Positions 1 through 15,700 of a DNA stretch of 64,000 nt are shown here, piece by piece. Every line of letters begins with the position of its first letter. Positions within the stretch are counted from its first letter, which is position 1. The DNA is taken from the NCBI GenBank assembly GCA_013146195.2, contig CM028377.1:32927632-32991631 (forward strand), in the 5' to 3' direction. The notes beneath the pieces are model-generated. The model saw nothing but the letters and a program-made list of their open reading frames with translations. It had not been told where the DNA came from and made no database searches. The position numbers and the translations under genes were made by a program. The stretch comes from Codonopsis lanceolata (taxonomy: Eukaryota > Streptophyta > Magnoliopsida > Asterales > Campanulaceae).

Positions 1-24
1 GGAACTATTCTCAGCATGACTTAC

Positions 25-3000
25 CCATACAAGCTGCTTTCTGATAACTCTGGGCTCTTTATCTCGTGTAAATTGCATACATCTGACCACAAATTCATCT
101 GTTCCATGAACAAAGAGAACATTTTCTCTAGAAGATTGTCAAGAGAATTCCCGTCAGAGCTATTGCGGATCTCAATTTGATGTATGGATGAAATTAGTGC
201 CTTGATGTACCTCCCAAGAGCTACAGGAACAAGATCCTCAAGGCACAATGAGAACTGCATTAATGTTCAAAATTAGGTACACTAAGTTTGAGGGAGAGAA
301 AAAATTAGCAACTGCAAGCATTCAGGGAAAAATCAGATTCTGAAAGAAATGACATATGATCAATACCCTCTTATCTGCCCGGAGAGAAATATAAGCTCGA
401 TCAAGGGTAGAGATGTCTCTTGTCTCGTCCAACAGCCTCATGTAGAGCAAAATATACTTCCGAATGCAAGTGATAAATTTACGAGAGCTTTCTGGCAAGT
501 TAACTTCAAGGGCTTTCCTGTTCCCAGAAAGGCCTGGAGTTTTGCGCCTGAAGTACAATGCAAGTAATAAGTTGGCTGCAAACAGTATTACTAACTGCAT
601 AGAGAAAAACAGTATAATGAATTTTTGGTGACCACACAAGATATATGCTCTCTTGGCTTTATATGGCAGGTGGAAGGAAAGAACATGCTTAGAAAAGCAT
701 TTGAAATGAATAATAGCATAGAAAATAAGGCCATTAGCTGGGATAAGTTTGGAATTATAGAGACAAGAGTCCCTCGTATGTTATGCAATTGTGTTGGGTT
801 AGCAAGAATATCTCTAGTGAACTTCATACTTACTAGAAAAGGAGAATATAAAAATGGATGGCATGTTCAAACATTCTCAACCTTAATATCCTAACCTTGA
901 ACATGAATAATTTGTATGAACTTCAATTGGAATTTCTTATTCATACCTTCCTTTTTTGACCATACCGTCAATCTCCCACATATTGATTGTAAAACAAGAA
1001 CGAGACGACTTGAAGCAAAAAGAAAGTTCATCCTTTGCTTTCTCTTGATCCCCACTCTCATCTCTCTTGTACAGCCCTTGAGCAAGCATAAATCTGGCCT
1101 TATGAAAATGTTTAAGGTCTCCTTCTACACATATTTGTAGCGCAGAAAGGCAATCACTGTATAGAATGTGCCACAACTCTTCCATTTGATGGGGCTCAAC
1201 TTGCTTTACATTTTCAAAATTAAACTTGGTGTTACTCTCCTCAATGCCCACAGCCAACAGAGAACTTTCAGGCTTGGTCTCACCAATGATACTCAGTGCA
1301 CTCTCCTTTACTGATTGGCTAAACGAATAAGCTGCAACAACCTGAGAAAGATCCAGCAAGCAAATCGAGAATAAATAGGGAGTTATCCAGTAATCATACT
1401 ACAGTTCTACTTCAAAAGACAAAATCAGAGCTCTTGTCCACTCTTCTTAATCCTATTAAGCTTAGGAAATTTCATCATTCCCACTTCACATCAGAGCACT
1501 ACTAAGTTTATAAGCTGCATCAGGAGTATGCCATTTTTCCGGACTGAGGCTGACATCAGCTAGTCAGTCTGTCTATTTCAAAAGTGCAAGCTGAGACATG
1601 AAGCAAGATGGGTACTAAAAATGGGAGAATAACAAATAGTAAAGCAGAAGTCAACATATATATATATGTGTGTGTGTGTGTGTTAAGCATGAACCAGCAG
1701 AAGGGCTTTGATCACATGTGGGGACACTCGCACTATATATATACAAATGATTGAGTGCCGAACAGGAACCACTCTCTGCCTCCAATATTTATTCACCATA
1801 CAACACATATAGGGTTATGAAACTATGCAAATAAACTGGAAATTAGATGTATTTTCTCTACAAAATGAAAAAGAAACTTAACTGGGGGAAAGAAAGGACC
1901 AAGTAGACATTGGAAGAAGAAAATCAGACAAGGGAGGAACCCTAGAACAGGGGAAACTAGTGAATACAGAGATACGTTTCAAACAGGAAAAGACCTTCAA
2001 AGCTTCATTATTCTTTTTTCCACATGTATAGAGTAACTTCAAGCGTGAGGCATGCATCCTATAGAAAGGATCTACTGCTGACGGATTCAATGCAATAGCC
2101 TTCTCGTAATATGCAAACGATGTCACGTGTGAGTATCCAAGCTTTTCAGATAGTTTCCCCAGATAATATGCATGAGACCAATCCTCCCTGTGGCATGATA
2201 ATTTCTGTTTGTTGGTCTATGCTAACAATTTAAAGTATTCTATTTATATAAAGAGAACCAAAAATGTTAAGAGGGAATAAGAACAGCACTTATGAGAAAA
2301 AGCCTTCTCAAAATGTCTCATTGAGTTCTGACAAAACATCATCCATGCAGCATCCTTTGAGGGTACGGTCAATCTCTGATCATAAATTGGTACCACATTC
2401 TGAAGGCCATCATAGTACACTAACGCCAACAGCTCATGTATCTCACCCTGAAATCACATGAATTTGTTGGTTTTTTTCACAAAGCACCGCAAGATAATTG
2501 ATAAATTGTTTAACAATCCGCATGAGAACCATGAACATCTATAAACCCAAGATCAACTTATAATTTCTCAAACAACATCACCAATGTTTACTCATTTTCA
2601 GGTGTAGATTCCACCACACATTCATAGCAAAGAAAATACTCAATTTTCAAATCTAAAAACCGTAGGTCATATCAAAAATTTGATTTGAAGGCCATGTTAA
2701 AGAAGGATATTGCAAACACTGTTTGCTCTTTAAGAATCCAATTTAGGCACGGTTTTGCATAGGAAATTCTCACTGATGCACTGGACCTTTAAACAAGCTC
2801 TCTAAAGTGACCAATCCAGTTTTTTTCTATCTAAGAGATGAATCCTTATCAAGTATGCACTCACATTTTATAGCATTTTTGTATCCTATAGGAATATCAT
2901 ACACAAGCCTCCTGCACATCTACAGAACAGTAAAGACTTTTCTGTAGAAACTGTACCACAAAAATATTTCCTACAATTGCATGCATCCAGAAGCTATAAA

Positions 3001-6000
3001 AGAAAACCTACCTACGAATCTCAGAAAGCGCAAAAAGATCATCACAATTTGGTCTTACCCAACAGAGAACCATATTCTGTGAACAAAGAGTTTCATAGCG
3101 CACATGCCATATCTATTAAAATAACTACCAACAAAGCCTTGTAGTGTAAGAATAAATTATATGTATGGCATTAGTAGGGCAGGTGACAGGGCGAATCTTA
3201 TTGCTAACAATTAACAAATAGGTGACAACCTCCCACACTTAGCTGACCCATCTAAAACATCATCTTCTTGAGCAAACTAGAGAGCCTAGTAAGATCTGGT
3301 GATCCAAAATGAGAAATTCACATATGTCATAGTTTTGCAACACACGCATATGGTGGGGGTATTCTTCATATGAAAGTAGAGAAACCCAAGAACTTTAAAA
3401 TGGCATCTTTAATAAATGAAACCTGCTGGACAGCTGTTTTTGCTAAAGCCAAAGTCATCAATAAACAGCGCCTACTCCTCCTTCGACTTGTATCAACTCT
3501 CTGGGGTAAAGTAGGATTTTTCCTCCACCCTTGAACATTTATTTGTTTACTGCCATCATTTAGTAACAAGTCCACCTCCTGTACATATAAACCCAAAAAA
3601 AACTTCCACGTGATCAACACCTATTGAATTGTCTAGCCACCTAACAAAAGGGTTTAATGATTAGTAGTTCACTTTTTTTGTGTTTGTCTGTTCCTTCCAA
3701 GATTTTTCTTGCACAACAAAATGTCCAAAGATGAATTTACCTCGTCATAAATATTTGCAAGCCTTTGCCAGCTCTCAAAGCGATGTGGGTTGTACAGTAA
3801 ATCGTATTTAAAGAGATTTGAATTATGCTGTACAAATTCTTCGCCTTCCTTGGTGAGTACAAAACCAGGCCATTTATCAGTTGCGCTAATTTCCTCGGAT
3901 TGGGATAGGAGATAATACAAGTTGCCATAAACCTCCAAAAATGGCTCTGAGCTGCAACAGTGAATAACATAATAAGTGAAGAATTCATATTGAACAAAGA
4001 TGTTGAAATCCATACCTGTCTACTGATGTTGTCTGTGGCTTGAGGCTAGCCGCATCTGGAAATATTATCTTCATGATGGCATCAAGAAATCCATCAGATC
4101 CAGCTGCCTCTGACAACTTATCTTCACATAAATCAGGATCATCTAAGAACTTATCTATTGCATTTCCAGCCAACACATTGTCAGGGGGTTGTGGAAAATG
4201 CTTGCGGATTGCTCTTAGTACTCTCCGAAGTTTTACCAATCCAGTCCTCTGAAATATATCAATGTTAGGGCACTGATATAGGTTCCAAACACAATGTTGC
4301 CTTTTTATTTCTAACAATGATGCTGTTGTGGAACTAAAAAAAAAATCTCTTTTCTACAATTGTGCAACAGAGAAGTAAGGCCGAAAGACAAAGAAACGAT
4401 TTGTGTCACCATTTTAAGGAATCCACTAGCACGCATGCTAAGAACACTTCCTCCTCACAGGGGAGCGGTGATGCCCAAAAGGTACAATACCGCAAAGGCA
4501 GAATTTCTTGAACTAATAAACTCTGATAAAATGATGGGGACTTTTGGTAGGGACCAAGTAATGAAAAATTATAAATGAAATTAAAGGCAAAGGAAATTTA
4601 ATTAAAGACGACAAACGTAACCCAGGACAGAATAAAAGAGGTGAAATTTTCTTATTTCTGTTTTTAGAAAAGAAAAAATATGTATTAAAATAGAACAAGA
4701 TTACAAGAAGACGCATGAGAAATCCATCAAGAGAAGCAAACAGAAAAAAGCTAAGATCCTTTATACATAGGCTTATAAAAGCAAAGCTTCCATTCTCTCT
4801 GAATAACAGATAGGAGAACCCACAAAGGATGCCTCTCGCCAATGCCCAAAGAGTCCACATGAGAAGTCAGAATTTTAAGAATTATAATAGTTTTCTGTAT
4901 AACCTTAATCTTCAGGAGTAAATGAGTTTTTCCTAATTTTCTGTTAAATGTAATAAGTAAAAATTTCTAAAGCAGGAGCAAGCCAAGCCCAAATCAGAAA
5001 TCACCGAGGATTTTAGTTAGAAGCCCCAGGAAGTTATTTTGGCATTTTGATCCAGTTTTTTTTATATTTGGTTAAACATTAGGAATTTAATTAGGTATTA
5101 GTTACTCAGATGATAATTTTTGAATGTTTCCATCTATTACTGGTTTAATATCTAGGGCATTTTGGTAGTATAGGATGCTTGGCACCAAGTACTTATTCGC
5201 TTATATAAAGGCACTTGATACTAGTCAGCTTATGATTAAGTGAAACAAGAATAATTTTCCTTGGTTTCAATCCCCATACCAACATTCAACAAGGGGTCAC
5301 ACTTACCTATTAAAAAATAATAATAATTTTCTTCCAAGAAACTGGGGTTTCTTAGGTTCATCAATTATCCAAATCTTGACACAGTTCAGAGGTGGTCTTG
5401 TTGTGTCAATACTCGGGTCGGTGTGGCCATTCTTGCAGGATGCGGGCATCAATTTCAAATCTCATATAGAGCATATTAGCTTAGTTACTCGGACAAAACT
5501 CTTTGAGTGGACACTGGACACCCGGATAAAGAAACTAGGACCCCAGGAGGCCATGATTAAAACAGATGGAGTATGTAATAACAAAACAGTTATAATGATT
5601 ATACTAATAAACCCAACTGAGGGCCCAGGTTTGCACCTATGCTTGTCATACATCGCAATCCTCTTCCTTGGGGCCCCTAGCCCTTCTTGATCGTCACAAG
5701 AGATTATATCAAGATGTATAATTAAGGATGCTAAACTTGAATCGGCTAAGATATCCCCTCTAGAGTAGATATGTTACTAGACATGGAACAAAGTTCAAGA
5801 ACCGTTTACCAATGCATTTGCATGAGGGAAGCAGGAAACAGACGAAAAAATGGAAGCGAGAGGGTGCAGAGATCTACTCACAGATGACGCCTTTGCATAA
5901 GGTAGTATATACTGGAAAACATCCGCGCACTGTTCCTTCGTCTGATAATCTCCGCGGCTTGTGTTCTTGTGCATGGCTAAATCATCTTCATAGGATGAGT

Positions 6001-9000
6001 CTGATCTAAGATGCAAACCATACAAACAAAAAAAACACTGATCCAAACCACTGTCTATTCCCATCTCAAGTTCTTCCCTTTCATCTTCAGTTAGTTCTTT
6101 GACACATTCAACTATTTCATTGCTTGCTTCTTCTGTTTCTTCGGCTTCACAGAACATGGGATCAGGCTTATGACCAGCACACGGGGCAGATTCTACACCA
6201 TTTTTTTCTTTCTCTAGATTTTGAGAAAAAATTCCATTGATAGTCGTGCCTTTGGTGGCATCCTTCTTCACAGCTCTGGTCTCACACAGATCAGTCGAAT
6301 CCACTTCCACATTCACAGAATCCAATTCTAAATCACACCCACGTGGTTCAGCATGAACTTTTTGAGGAGACTGCTCGTCAGTTTGCGTAATTTCTAGACC
6401 ACTGCTTAATGAATTTGATTTAAGCTTCATGTCCAAAGCCAATAGGTGCTTTATTGCAAGTTTAAGAAATGCTCCCTCCTCTTCACCATCTCCACCCGCA
6501 CAACAGATCCCATACTCCGCAAGCATATCATGGATTGCTACTATCAGTTCGATCTATAAAAACAAATGAAAGCAATGAAGCACTAAAAGATAAAAGAGAA
6601 ATAAAAACAGAGCATAGGTGGACTGAGATTAGAGGTTTCCCATTTCCTCAGGAGTAAGAAGCACGCGTACTTGAGTTTTGACAGGAACATTGGGGTTCAA
6701 GTGTTGGAGTTTGAAGAATGCGATAGCTGCGTCAATAAAGCAGCACTTTTGCTCTTGTTCATTATGATCTGGATCCTCTGGTACTGAAGCTTTCTTGGAG
6801 AAATAAATGCATGCGATATTGCACACTAGTGCTAGCAGCAGAGACTGAATGTCACCAATGATCCCCATCCGAGCAGCAGAGTATTTCTGGAAGCATAAAA
6901 TAGTTGCATGCAAACAAATAATTTTGATCCTTCAGAGAGCACCTTTGAGTGAAATTAACTGAATTACAATGATGTTACGCTCACACCATCCCCAAGTGTC
7001 CTCCTTGAACAAAAATATTTCTCCCTCGCTCCCCAAATGAGTGTCCATTTTAATGTTTACTTGTCCCAAAATAAGTGTTTATTTTTATATAAATTTACTA
7101 AATTCACCTTTGGTAACTATCATGTCCTAGTGTCTTGCAATGCTATAGCATGGATCCTAAGCGCATTAATGGATACGTGCTACTAAAATGGCCTAAAAGT
7201 TAACTTCCTTTATTTTGGTGAAAAACTAAAAATGGACCCGATTTGGGATGGAGGGAATAGGAGTTTTCTGGATGCCCTGATCAAACTTCCATTTCTACCG
7301 ACCTAATATGTGGATGCTATTTATTATAATAAAGGTAGCTTTAAAGTAATACCTATTATGAACCAACGGAAGGCGGACAAGTATTGGGACATCTATAAGG
7401 GAATAGTGGGCACTTGTTTACGAGACAAGGGCATACCATATAGCCAAAAATAAGCTGGAAAAAAAATGGCAGCTACAGAATTTTTTTTTGGTAAGTATGG
7501 CAGCTACAGAAATAAGGCCTCTGGTTGTTATCTTAGGTAATAGTCCCTCCGTTTCGGGCAAAGAGTCCCCGTTTGAAAGTCAAACTTTTTAAGAAAATGA
7601 CACTTTTAGTAGCTCATTAGTCATTAGTAATAAAATGATGCTTTTATATCTTAATTTTTGAAAGTAGACTCTTTAAGTGAAACATACCAAAATGGAATGG
7701 TGGACTCTTTGCCCGGAATGGAGGGAGTACATCACTAGATACGATGAGCTGGGGATAAATGACATGCATGTAGAATGGGAATTCACTACATAATAATTTG
7801 CACCCTCAGGCACACATAATAAGTCAAAAAACAATAGTATATTGTCCAGGTCAATGGAATATAAAATCCAGATTATCCATTTGCATATTGGGTCAAAATG
7901 AAGGAAGAAAGGACAAATAATAACAAAATAAGAAAAACAGAAGCAAAACTTCAACAAAAATGCTCTTAGATATCTCAGACACACTACATAGTTCTCTGTA
8001 ATTGCTATAATTAAAATGCGAGAAAATTTTCCAGCTCATGGGAACTTGAGATGCAAAATTTAAGAGAGCAATAACAAATATTTCACTGCGAATTCTTTTT
8101 TCCTTGAATGGAAATAATTTTGTTTTTTATAACTGGATATTATGCACAGGTTTCAAAATAACTAATGCTTCTTTGGTCAAGTAAAATAGCTTAGGTAAAA
8201 TTACTCGCACTAATTGAGTAAAGGTACTTTCTCAGATCCTTGGTGCACTGAGATACTTAACGGCATTTCTAAGAAAAACCATGGAAATAGGAAGACTAAC
8301 TTCTGAGATTAAGATGAGACTTACAGAATTTCCACAAGGACTCTTTAAGGTCTTCATCTGTGAGGCATATCGTGAGATTGCTTTCACTTCTTCAGAAACC
8401 AAATGGTGCCAGTGGTTGCTTGACCCTTCTGTTATTTCTGTTTCAGAAGCAGCCAGTGCCTTTGACCTGGAAATATTAAATGATTTTTGAGAAGCAAGAC
8501 ATTCTTCCATACCGGCTGCAGCCATGAGAATTTGCAGCTTTCGCCTATGGCATTTCAAAAAAACCTCAGTGCCTATTGCTTCTGTCTTTTCACAAGCTTT
8601 GATTAGAACATCCAATGCCGATAGTTCAACCTTGGCAATCCCTTCACTTTCTTTATCAACAGCGCACGACTTGCCAAGATTGGCATCTTTTGTACCGAAT
8701 AGAAGTGGAGCAAGCAAGCTGACACACTCAGCATACAAATCTTTCTCGATTAAATTACCTACAGTTGTCTTCAGCAAAAAATCAATCTCTAGTAGATTAA
8801 TTTCGTGAAGAACCCTATCAGCAGTCAATTCTTTTAGAACTTTACAGTGTGGCAGGCAAATGGAATCAGGAGACTCTTCCCCACTTTCCTTAGCTGTTAG
8901 AAGTGACAAGGAGATACCAAATTCTTTTTGGGATTTTGCCTTGTCACCATCCAAAACTGATAATTGTCCACTTAGCCAGAAAAAGCGGACCCAGAAAGAA

Positions 9001-12000
9001 CGTTTATTGCTCATCAGGGAACCAAAGCTTTGAGAGCCATCTCTTAAAGTGGAATTTTCCTTCTCAGACATGACACATTCTGGGAAAGGATAATCCAAAG
9101 CTACAAATTCAATGATTTTACACAGATGATAAGATGCCTCTGACATGAATGTAGATAGCATAGATGAGTCAGATGATCGTGACGCAAAGTCATAGTACAG
9201 CTCAGCAAGAAAAATATTGCATTCAGGGCTCCTATTCTGCCCCCAGTGCCTCGTTACTTTTTCTAACTCTAAAAATTTCACAAATGAATCCTGATATAAA
9301 ATGCTTCTACAAGCAACCGCTTCTAAGAGCAAGTAACCCATGTGATATGCACCATAGTTTTTTGAGGCTTCCCTCACAAATCTGGCAACTTCAACTGACT
9401 CACTATTCATTTGATCAGTTACAACCTCAGCAGAGTGAGAAGAGCTAGTATCACCATTACAAGTTCTTGTTTCTGATCCACCTATGACAAACGGCCCTAA
9501 GGATTGAATTACAACTTTGGCCAGATCCTTACTAGAGGCATAATCTAGCTCTTCCTTACTTGGCTTGCGACTCCTAAGCCTTTCGAGACGACTACTTCGT
9601 CTCTCTTGATGTTGTTCTTCGTACAAACTAGCTTCTCTTTCCCTAGAAACACTACATTTCTCTGCATCACTATCCCCACAAGACACATTTTCACCAGCTG
9701 GGGTGGCAGAAGCACCTTTCCTTCCCATAAACCCGACTACACTTTCTGAATTATCTGGTAGATGTATGATTAATCTAATGTCTGCCGCTTGGTAAGGTTC
9801 CTTAACCCCTTGTTTAGAATCAAATCCATCCAATGGAACCAAAATCTCTAGGAGTGAGCAAGTAAGTGCTATCCAAGAAGCTTCTGGAAGTAGCAACTCA
9901 ATATTTTGGTTCAGCTTTTTAGATGCAATGCTATCATCCAGGTCATCATTTGTTGCTTTTCTCTTGTCTAGGAATTTCAGTCGGACGTGTTTTGGTTCCA
10001 ATTTGTCTATACCTCTTGGAGTGAAAGGAGTTGGTTCTGACTCTTCAATGGTACTTTTGACATGCAAAGCCCGGCAATGTGACGGCCAATGCCTCAAAAT
10101 TAACTCCGTGACGGAAAGACAAGCAACCTCGTCGCCAATAGCAATAAGAACTTCCAATAATTTCTCCATGCAATTCCCTAAATGCATTGCCCATAAGAGA
10201 GATCAATGTGAAAAACAATACACACAGATGCTCAATGAAACTAAAAGATGGGAAGGCAAAAGTAGTTTGGACACGAAAAATACCAGCAAAGCACTAAAAG
10301 AATACTACAAATGCTTACAGTTGTTGGGGCTGCAAACAAGCCCTTGTTCAAATGCCCAACGAGAGATGCTCAATAATCCCATTGAGCATGATAATGTTCC
10401 CAGCTGGTTCCAGACAACAGAATCTTTGGAATCAATTTCTACAGCTTGAAGATAGCAGTGTAGAGCTTTCTCATAATGAGCAGAACCTTGTTGAAGGAAA
10501 ACAGTGGCAAGATTTTTCAAAGCCAAGAATCTGAGAAGACAAGATAATTAGCAGTGAATTGACATTACAGACAATAATTAAAAAAAGTTCATTTCAAAGT
10601 AAAGGGATGTTGCGAAAATGCAAAAGATATGCGCGCAGTGGCTAATTTATTCCAATTACTTTAATATTTGTACATAACTTCAGAAAAAGTCAACTTTGCA
10701 TGCAATTATGCCATTCTTAGAAAACCTCATTAAACATTCTATTCACTGAACTTAAGGCTTACCATGGTTTGCAGTAAGCTGATTTCTACAAGTACTAGCA
10801 AGTAGAATGAGCATTACATTTTGGATCTACTCCCTTCGTTCCAGGTAAAAAGTTCATGTTTGAATGTCAACTTTAAGAAAAATTTGATATCCTAAAAATG
10901 CCCTGCAAGTTGCTCCCCCAATGTTTTTTATTATTTGCCTGAAATTCACCCCTTTGATTGAATTCATCAATGCCCACATGTAAAATTCTGAAATCAAATT
11001 GCTTTGTTGGACGAACTCATCAATCCATTCGAAGCGATATTCTTCATTGCTGGGCATTGACAAAGGGCCGGGACGATCTGTTTAATGCTTCGATTTAGCG
11101 ATTGAGTATGCTGAGAGAGGAGGACGGACGAGGGAGAATCAGGGAGGGGGGAAGGGAGACACAGGAGGGGTCTCCGGAAAGATCTCGTTCATACTCCATC
11201 TTTCTCCACTTCAATTAAAATACTACACCCAGTCTCCCTTCATACTAAAATAGAGAAGGGACAGAGTAGACCGTTTCTTTTTTTCTTTTTTGATAAGTAG
11301 AGTAGACCGTTACTTTTTAAAAATAAACTGTTCCAAAATCAATGTTTATTTTTATAAAGTTACTAAATTTTTTGATGGTGAATATTTTGTCATTACTAAC
11401 TTTTTTTTGTCATTATAACTTTTTAATTGTATATGAATGAAATTGACAAGAAGGGTATATTCGAAAATTCAAAAAATTATATGACTTTAGTGGACACTTT
11501 AAGTGAAACATCCCAAAATGGAATAGTGGACTCTTTGCGTGGAACGTAGGGAGTAATGGTTAGATTACTTCTGCAAACCTTCAATGTAGATGTTGAAGGT
11601 ATGATCTGGAGCAGTACCCATATGGCCAACATTCCAGTTCAAGAACTAGGAATTTTAGCAAGAAGAATACAATACTTGAAGAAAGATGATTAGCCAAGAA
11701 ATACTCCAGCTGTTAGAGATTCTAAGTTCAAACTACAGCTAAATGCGTAAAAAGGGAAAACGAGATGTTAGAATGTCTTATCCACTCTTTATTCAGACAA
11801 TATTCTCTGATTCCTAATCTTTAAAATCTCTAAGCAATATTCTTAGTACCATCGAGATAACAATTAGCAAAAAACGTAAAACACCGCCACTAGGGGTGTA
11901 GGTGAGCCGAGTCGAGTGTTCCTCAAGCTCAAGCTGGGTTCGCCAAAATATGAGTCGAATCGAGTCTTCACGAGCATGATCTGGGTTTCCAACAAGACCT

Positions 12001-12695
12001 AAAAGCTCAGCTCACTAGATCTCTTGAGCTGCTCGCGAGTAGCTCACCAGCCTGCTCTAACTGGCCGAGCTGAGTCAAGTTTTGGGTTGACTTGGCTCAC
12101 CTTGGGGCCCAAATAGATGGGATTTATTGGGTTGACACTTGAAACTAACGAGTGGTGAGTGGTGACAAACATGAGAGGTGGAGAGACGAGTGAGTTGCAA
12201 TGGATGAGGGAGACATATTAGCGAGTCAAACTCAAGTCAACTCATGACGTGTCAAACTCGAGGCTAACGAGTCGAGTACCCTAAGGCTTGGCTTGAACAT
12301 TTTCGCAAGCTAGAAATCAAAGCTCGGGTTGACTTTTGCACTTTGTAAACGGAATATTTTTTCATGCTTACATATACTCCCTCCGTTTTCAAATAATTGT
12401 CGTCCTCTTTGACCTAGCACACAGTTTAAGAAAAAGCAATTGACTATATTATAAATATTGGTGTAATGTGTGGTTTCCTTGAATGCTCTTGCGCATGTGG
12501 CCATAATTAAAGTAGGTAGAAAAAGTAACGGTAAAGTGGTAAAAATGTGTAAAGTGGATTTTCCTAAAAAGGAAAGTTTTGAAAGAGGACAATTATTTTG
12601 GATCAGACAAAAAGGAAAGGAACATAGTTATTAAAGGCGGAAGGCGAGGGGCGGGCGACCGAAAGGCGAACAAGGCGAGAAATTAAGAAAAAATA

Positions 12696-12738
<43 letters not shown>

Positions 12739-15700
12739 GATTAAATTTATTGTAACATAATCCAAAGCATTTATAAATGAAAATAATATATGAAATTAAG
12801 TTAAAATTCACATATAATAACAACAAGGCAACATTCAAAAAAACTTGCTCAACATCCGAACCTACAATTTAATAGCAAAAGATGAAATTACATATTAAGT
12901 AAAACTTCTAAGAAAGTCACGAAACAAGTAGCAACTAGCAACACATCAAACATCCTCACTCAAGACCCGAATCAAACCCATCATCATCCACTACATCACG
13001 GCCGGGGTTAATAGGCTCATGTTAAAAATTAAAACCATAAAAAGGTAAAAAAGTATGTCATATTTTAAGGGTTTTTCTAGAATGTACGCCTTTGCTCGCC
13101 TTTTCTCGCCTCTCGCCTCGTCAAAAGGCGAGAAAGGCGATCGCCCAGCCTCGCCTCGCCTTTACATGCAAGGAGCATAACCCCCTCGCCTCTCGCCTCA
13201 GGCGAAGAGGCGCTCGCCTTTCGTAACTATGGAAAGGAAGACAATTATTTAGAAACAGAAGGAGTATAAGTTAACGTTAGATGGAATGTGAACTTTACTT
13301 GTGTTAAGTTTATGATGTTTATACCTAGTGGTAATGTGGTATCAGTGGCCTGTTTACACAGAGGCCAAGTAGTCAACAAGGTTGCGAATGGCAAGGACAT
13401 TTGTTGTTATGGTCAGCGACGGTGCCTTAGAACCACAAAAACCGATTATGGGGCCTACATATGCAGGTTCATGAGAAACACTTGCACAGCTCATATTTCT
13501 CGATGACTTCAATAAAAATCTTGAATATGTTTACTTTTTTATGTTATCCTCTGCAAGGTGGGACTTAAGACTTTTCAGAGACTGGTGTATATCTTTGCAT
13601 CTGTTGAGATATAGTGCAGTTTAATTGGCATCTGCACCAGCTTCAGTGTTGGGAGGTTTTAGGGTGGACAGTTTCAGATATTGGCAGAGAATGGAGGTTT
13701 GCCCTTCTCTAATGTTATTTCTCTTTGGTTTTCGGTTTTTCCCAGTTTTCTTCCTTAGTGGACTTCTGGTTCACTCTCATAGTCTTTTTTCTCTCTTGAT
13801 CATAAAATTCATTCTTCTGTCAAATTCACTTTCTTTCTCTCATAATAGGGAGGTTTCTGCTGATGAAAAGTGAAAACTTGATGCATTGGTGGATGCCCCG
13901 GATGCAAAACCTTTTCAAAGGTGAGTTGTCAGCAAGTACCCCACCCTAATCATAATGTTTTGTCAGAACTAGGTGATTGATCATATTAGTAGCTGTCTAA
14001 TCAGCATTCGACCAGTTTCATTGTACTCAAAGTTTTCCAGACCAGTCTCATTGTACTCAAAGTTTTCCATATTTTGATTGTGATCCTAGACATGGAAACT
14101 ATTCAAGAGATCCACGACTGTAATCATTTCCAAGTATCATTGACCATAATACTAATGCAAAAAATTAAAAGCAAAAAAGTATAGTTAAAACTCGTGAGAG
14201 GATTAGTTTTTGAAAGATATAAAGTCCTTTATACACCAAATACAATCCTTTATTGCAAATTAAGGCACAAGGTTCTTTGAAGATGCAATGAAGCACTGCC
14301 AACTGGAAGACAATAAACATGATGCATATAAAGAACAGATAGCATAGTCCAAACCTGAGTTGCAAAAGGTGGACATCACTAGAGCAATTATCCACCTGAA
14401 AATGGGAAAAAGATGACAGAGAAATGTCAATTGCTTAATATCCCCTCGAGCCTAAGAGATCTTTGGGAGAAACTAGCACCTGGCCACTTGGTAGCAGAGG
14501 ATCTTTTAAAACAGCTTCTAACAGCTCACGGGCTTTTTCATACTCTTTAGCTTGTAACTTCAGAAGCCCTTCATGATATGTTTGTGAAAGATGAAATTCC
14601 TGATTGTATGAAAAGAAAATAACATCATGAAAGGCACAAGAGGAATATAAAAATCATAAAAAATATAATTACAGATAAGGAGCAGAAAGACAACTAATAA
14701 AAACATCAATTGGAAAAAAGAAGAAGAAAAATAACAGATTTTACAAGTCAAGTTTAAATTATTATTTTGCCATAAGTTCAGCACTTACCTAGTTACCTTT
14801 ACCGTCATCTCCACCAATAACCATGGGAACTAGGTTTCAGCGGTGCGGTGGGGGGTTGTTATTTACATTGAATGGTGGCCTTAGTCGGAAACATTCAAAA
14901 TTGTGACGAGTGAAAGAGTGCTTTTCACTAAAATACTAAAATATTGAGGGAAATTGTGTTAACTTGGGGAGCCAAAGATTGTATTAGGAAGCACAATAAT
15001 AACTATATGAATAACTAAAGGAGGCAGAGTGTAATTTTTTTCTAACAAAAACCTAGAGTTAAGATGAGGAGTTAACTAGGACTCCTAGCTCTACCCTGAA
15101 TCCTTCTGGTCCATAGGAGAGGCCAGTTTTGTTTGCCATGCATATCCCCAGATGTTCTTTAATTTTCTGGCTTTGTTGTAAGAAAAAGTTGAGTACAAGA
15201 TAAGATGAAGGAATGGGGTATGATTCTTGAGATAAATGTTTTCAGCGAAACAGAGAAAGAAAGATTATAAATGATTTATTCTTTTCTTCCCCTGCCTTTG
15301 GTACCATTCGAAGCATAGAAATCAAGTGAGTTCAACTTATACTGGTTGGGAGAATATCGGTTGGTTTGCTATTCTAAGCAATAACTATTTTTAAGAATTT
15401 ATCTTCGCTTCTGCCGTGAATTCAATTTGAAACCCTCGTGATTTCCAGCATGAAATTTAAACAAAAGGAAAGAGTGTACAGAAGATTAAAGTTGAAAGAT
15501 GACACTTGAAGAGGAGTCCTAAAAGACTGTCCCGAAGAAGTTTTAGTTGAGGATTTTAAGCCCTTGTATTTTTGTGTTAAGGTTGTTGATCCAGTAAAAT
15601 GTACTGATTTCCAAACAAGCAAAAAGAAAAGGAAATAAGATTTTCAACAAGCTTGGAGGCTTCTGATTGGTTTTCTTGCAAGGCATTTATGGATCATTTA

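Noticed and set aside
5376..5690. 104-codon open frame in a CABIN1-like intron
   Set aside because: No motif, inside an intron, opposite strand to the gene, with a similar frame on the other strand: chance.
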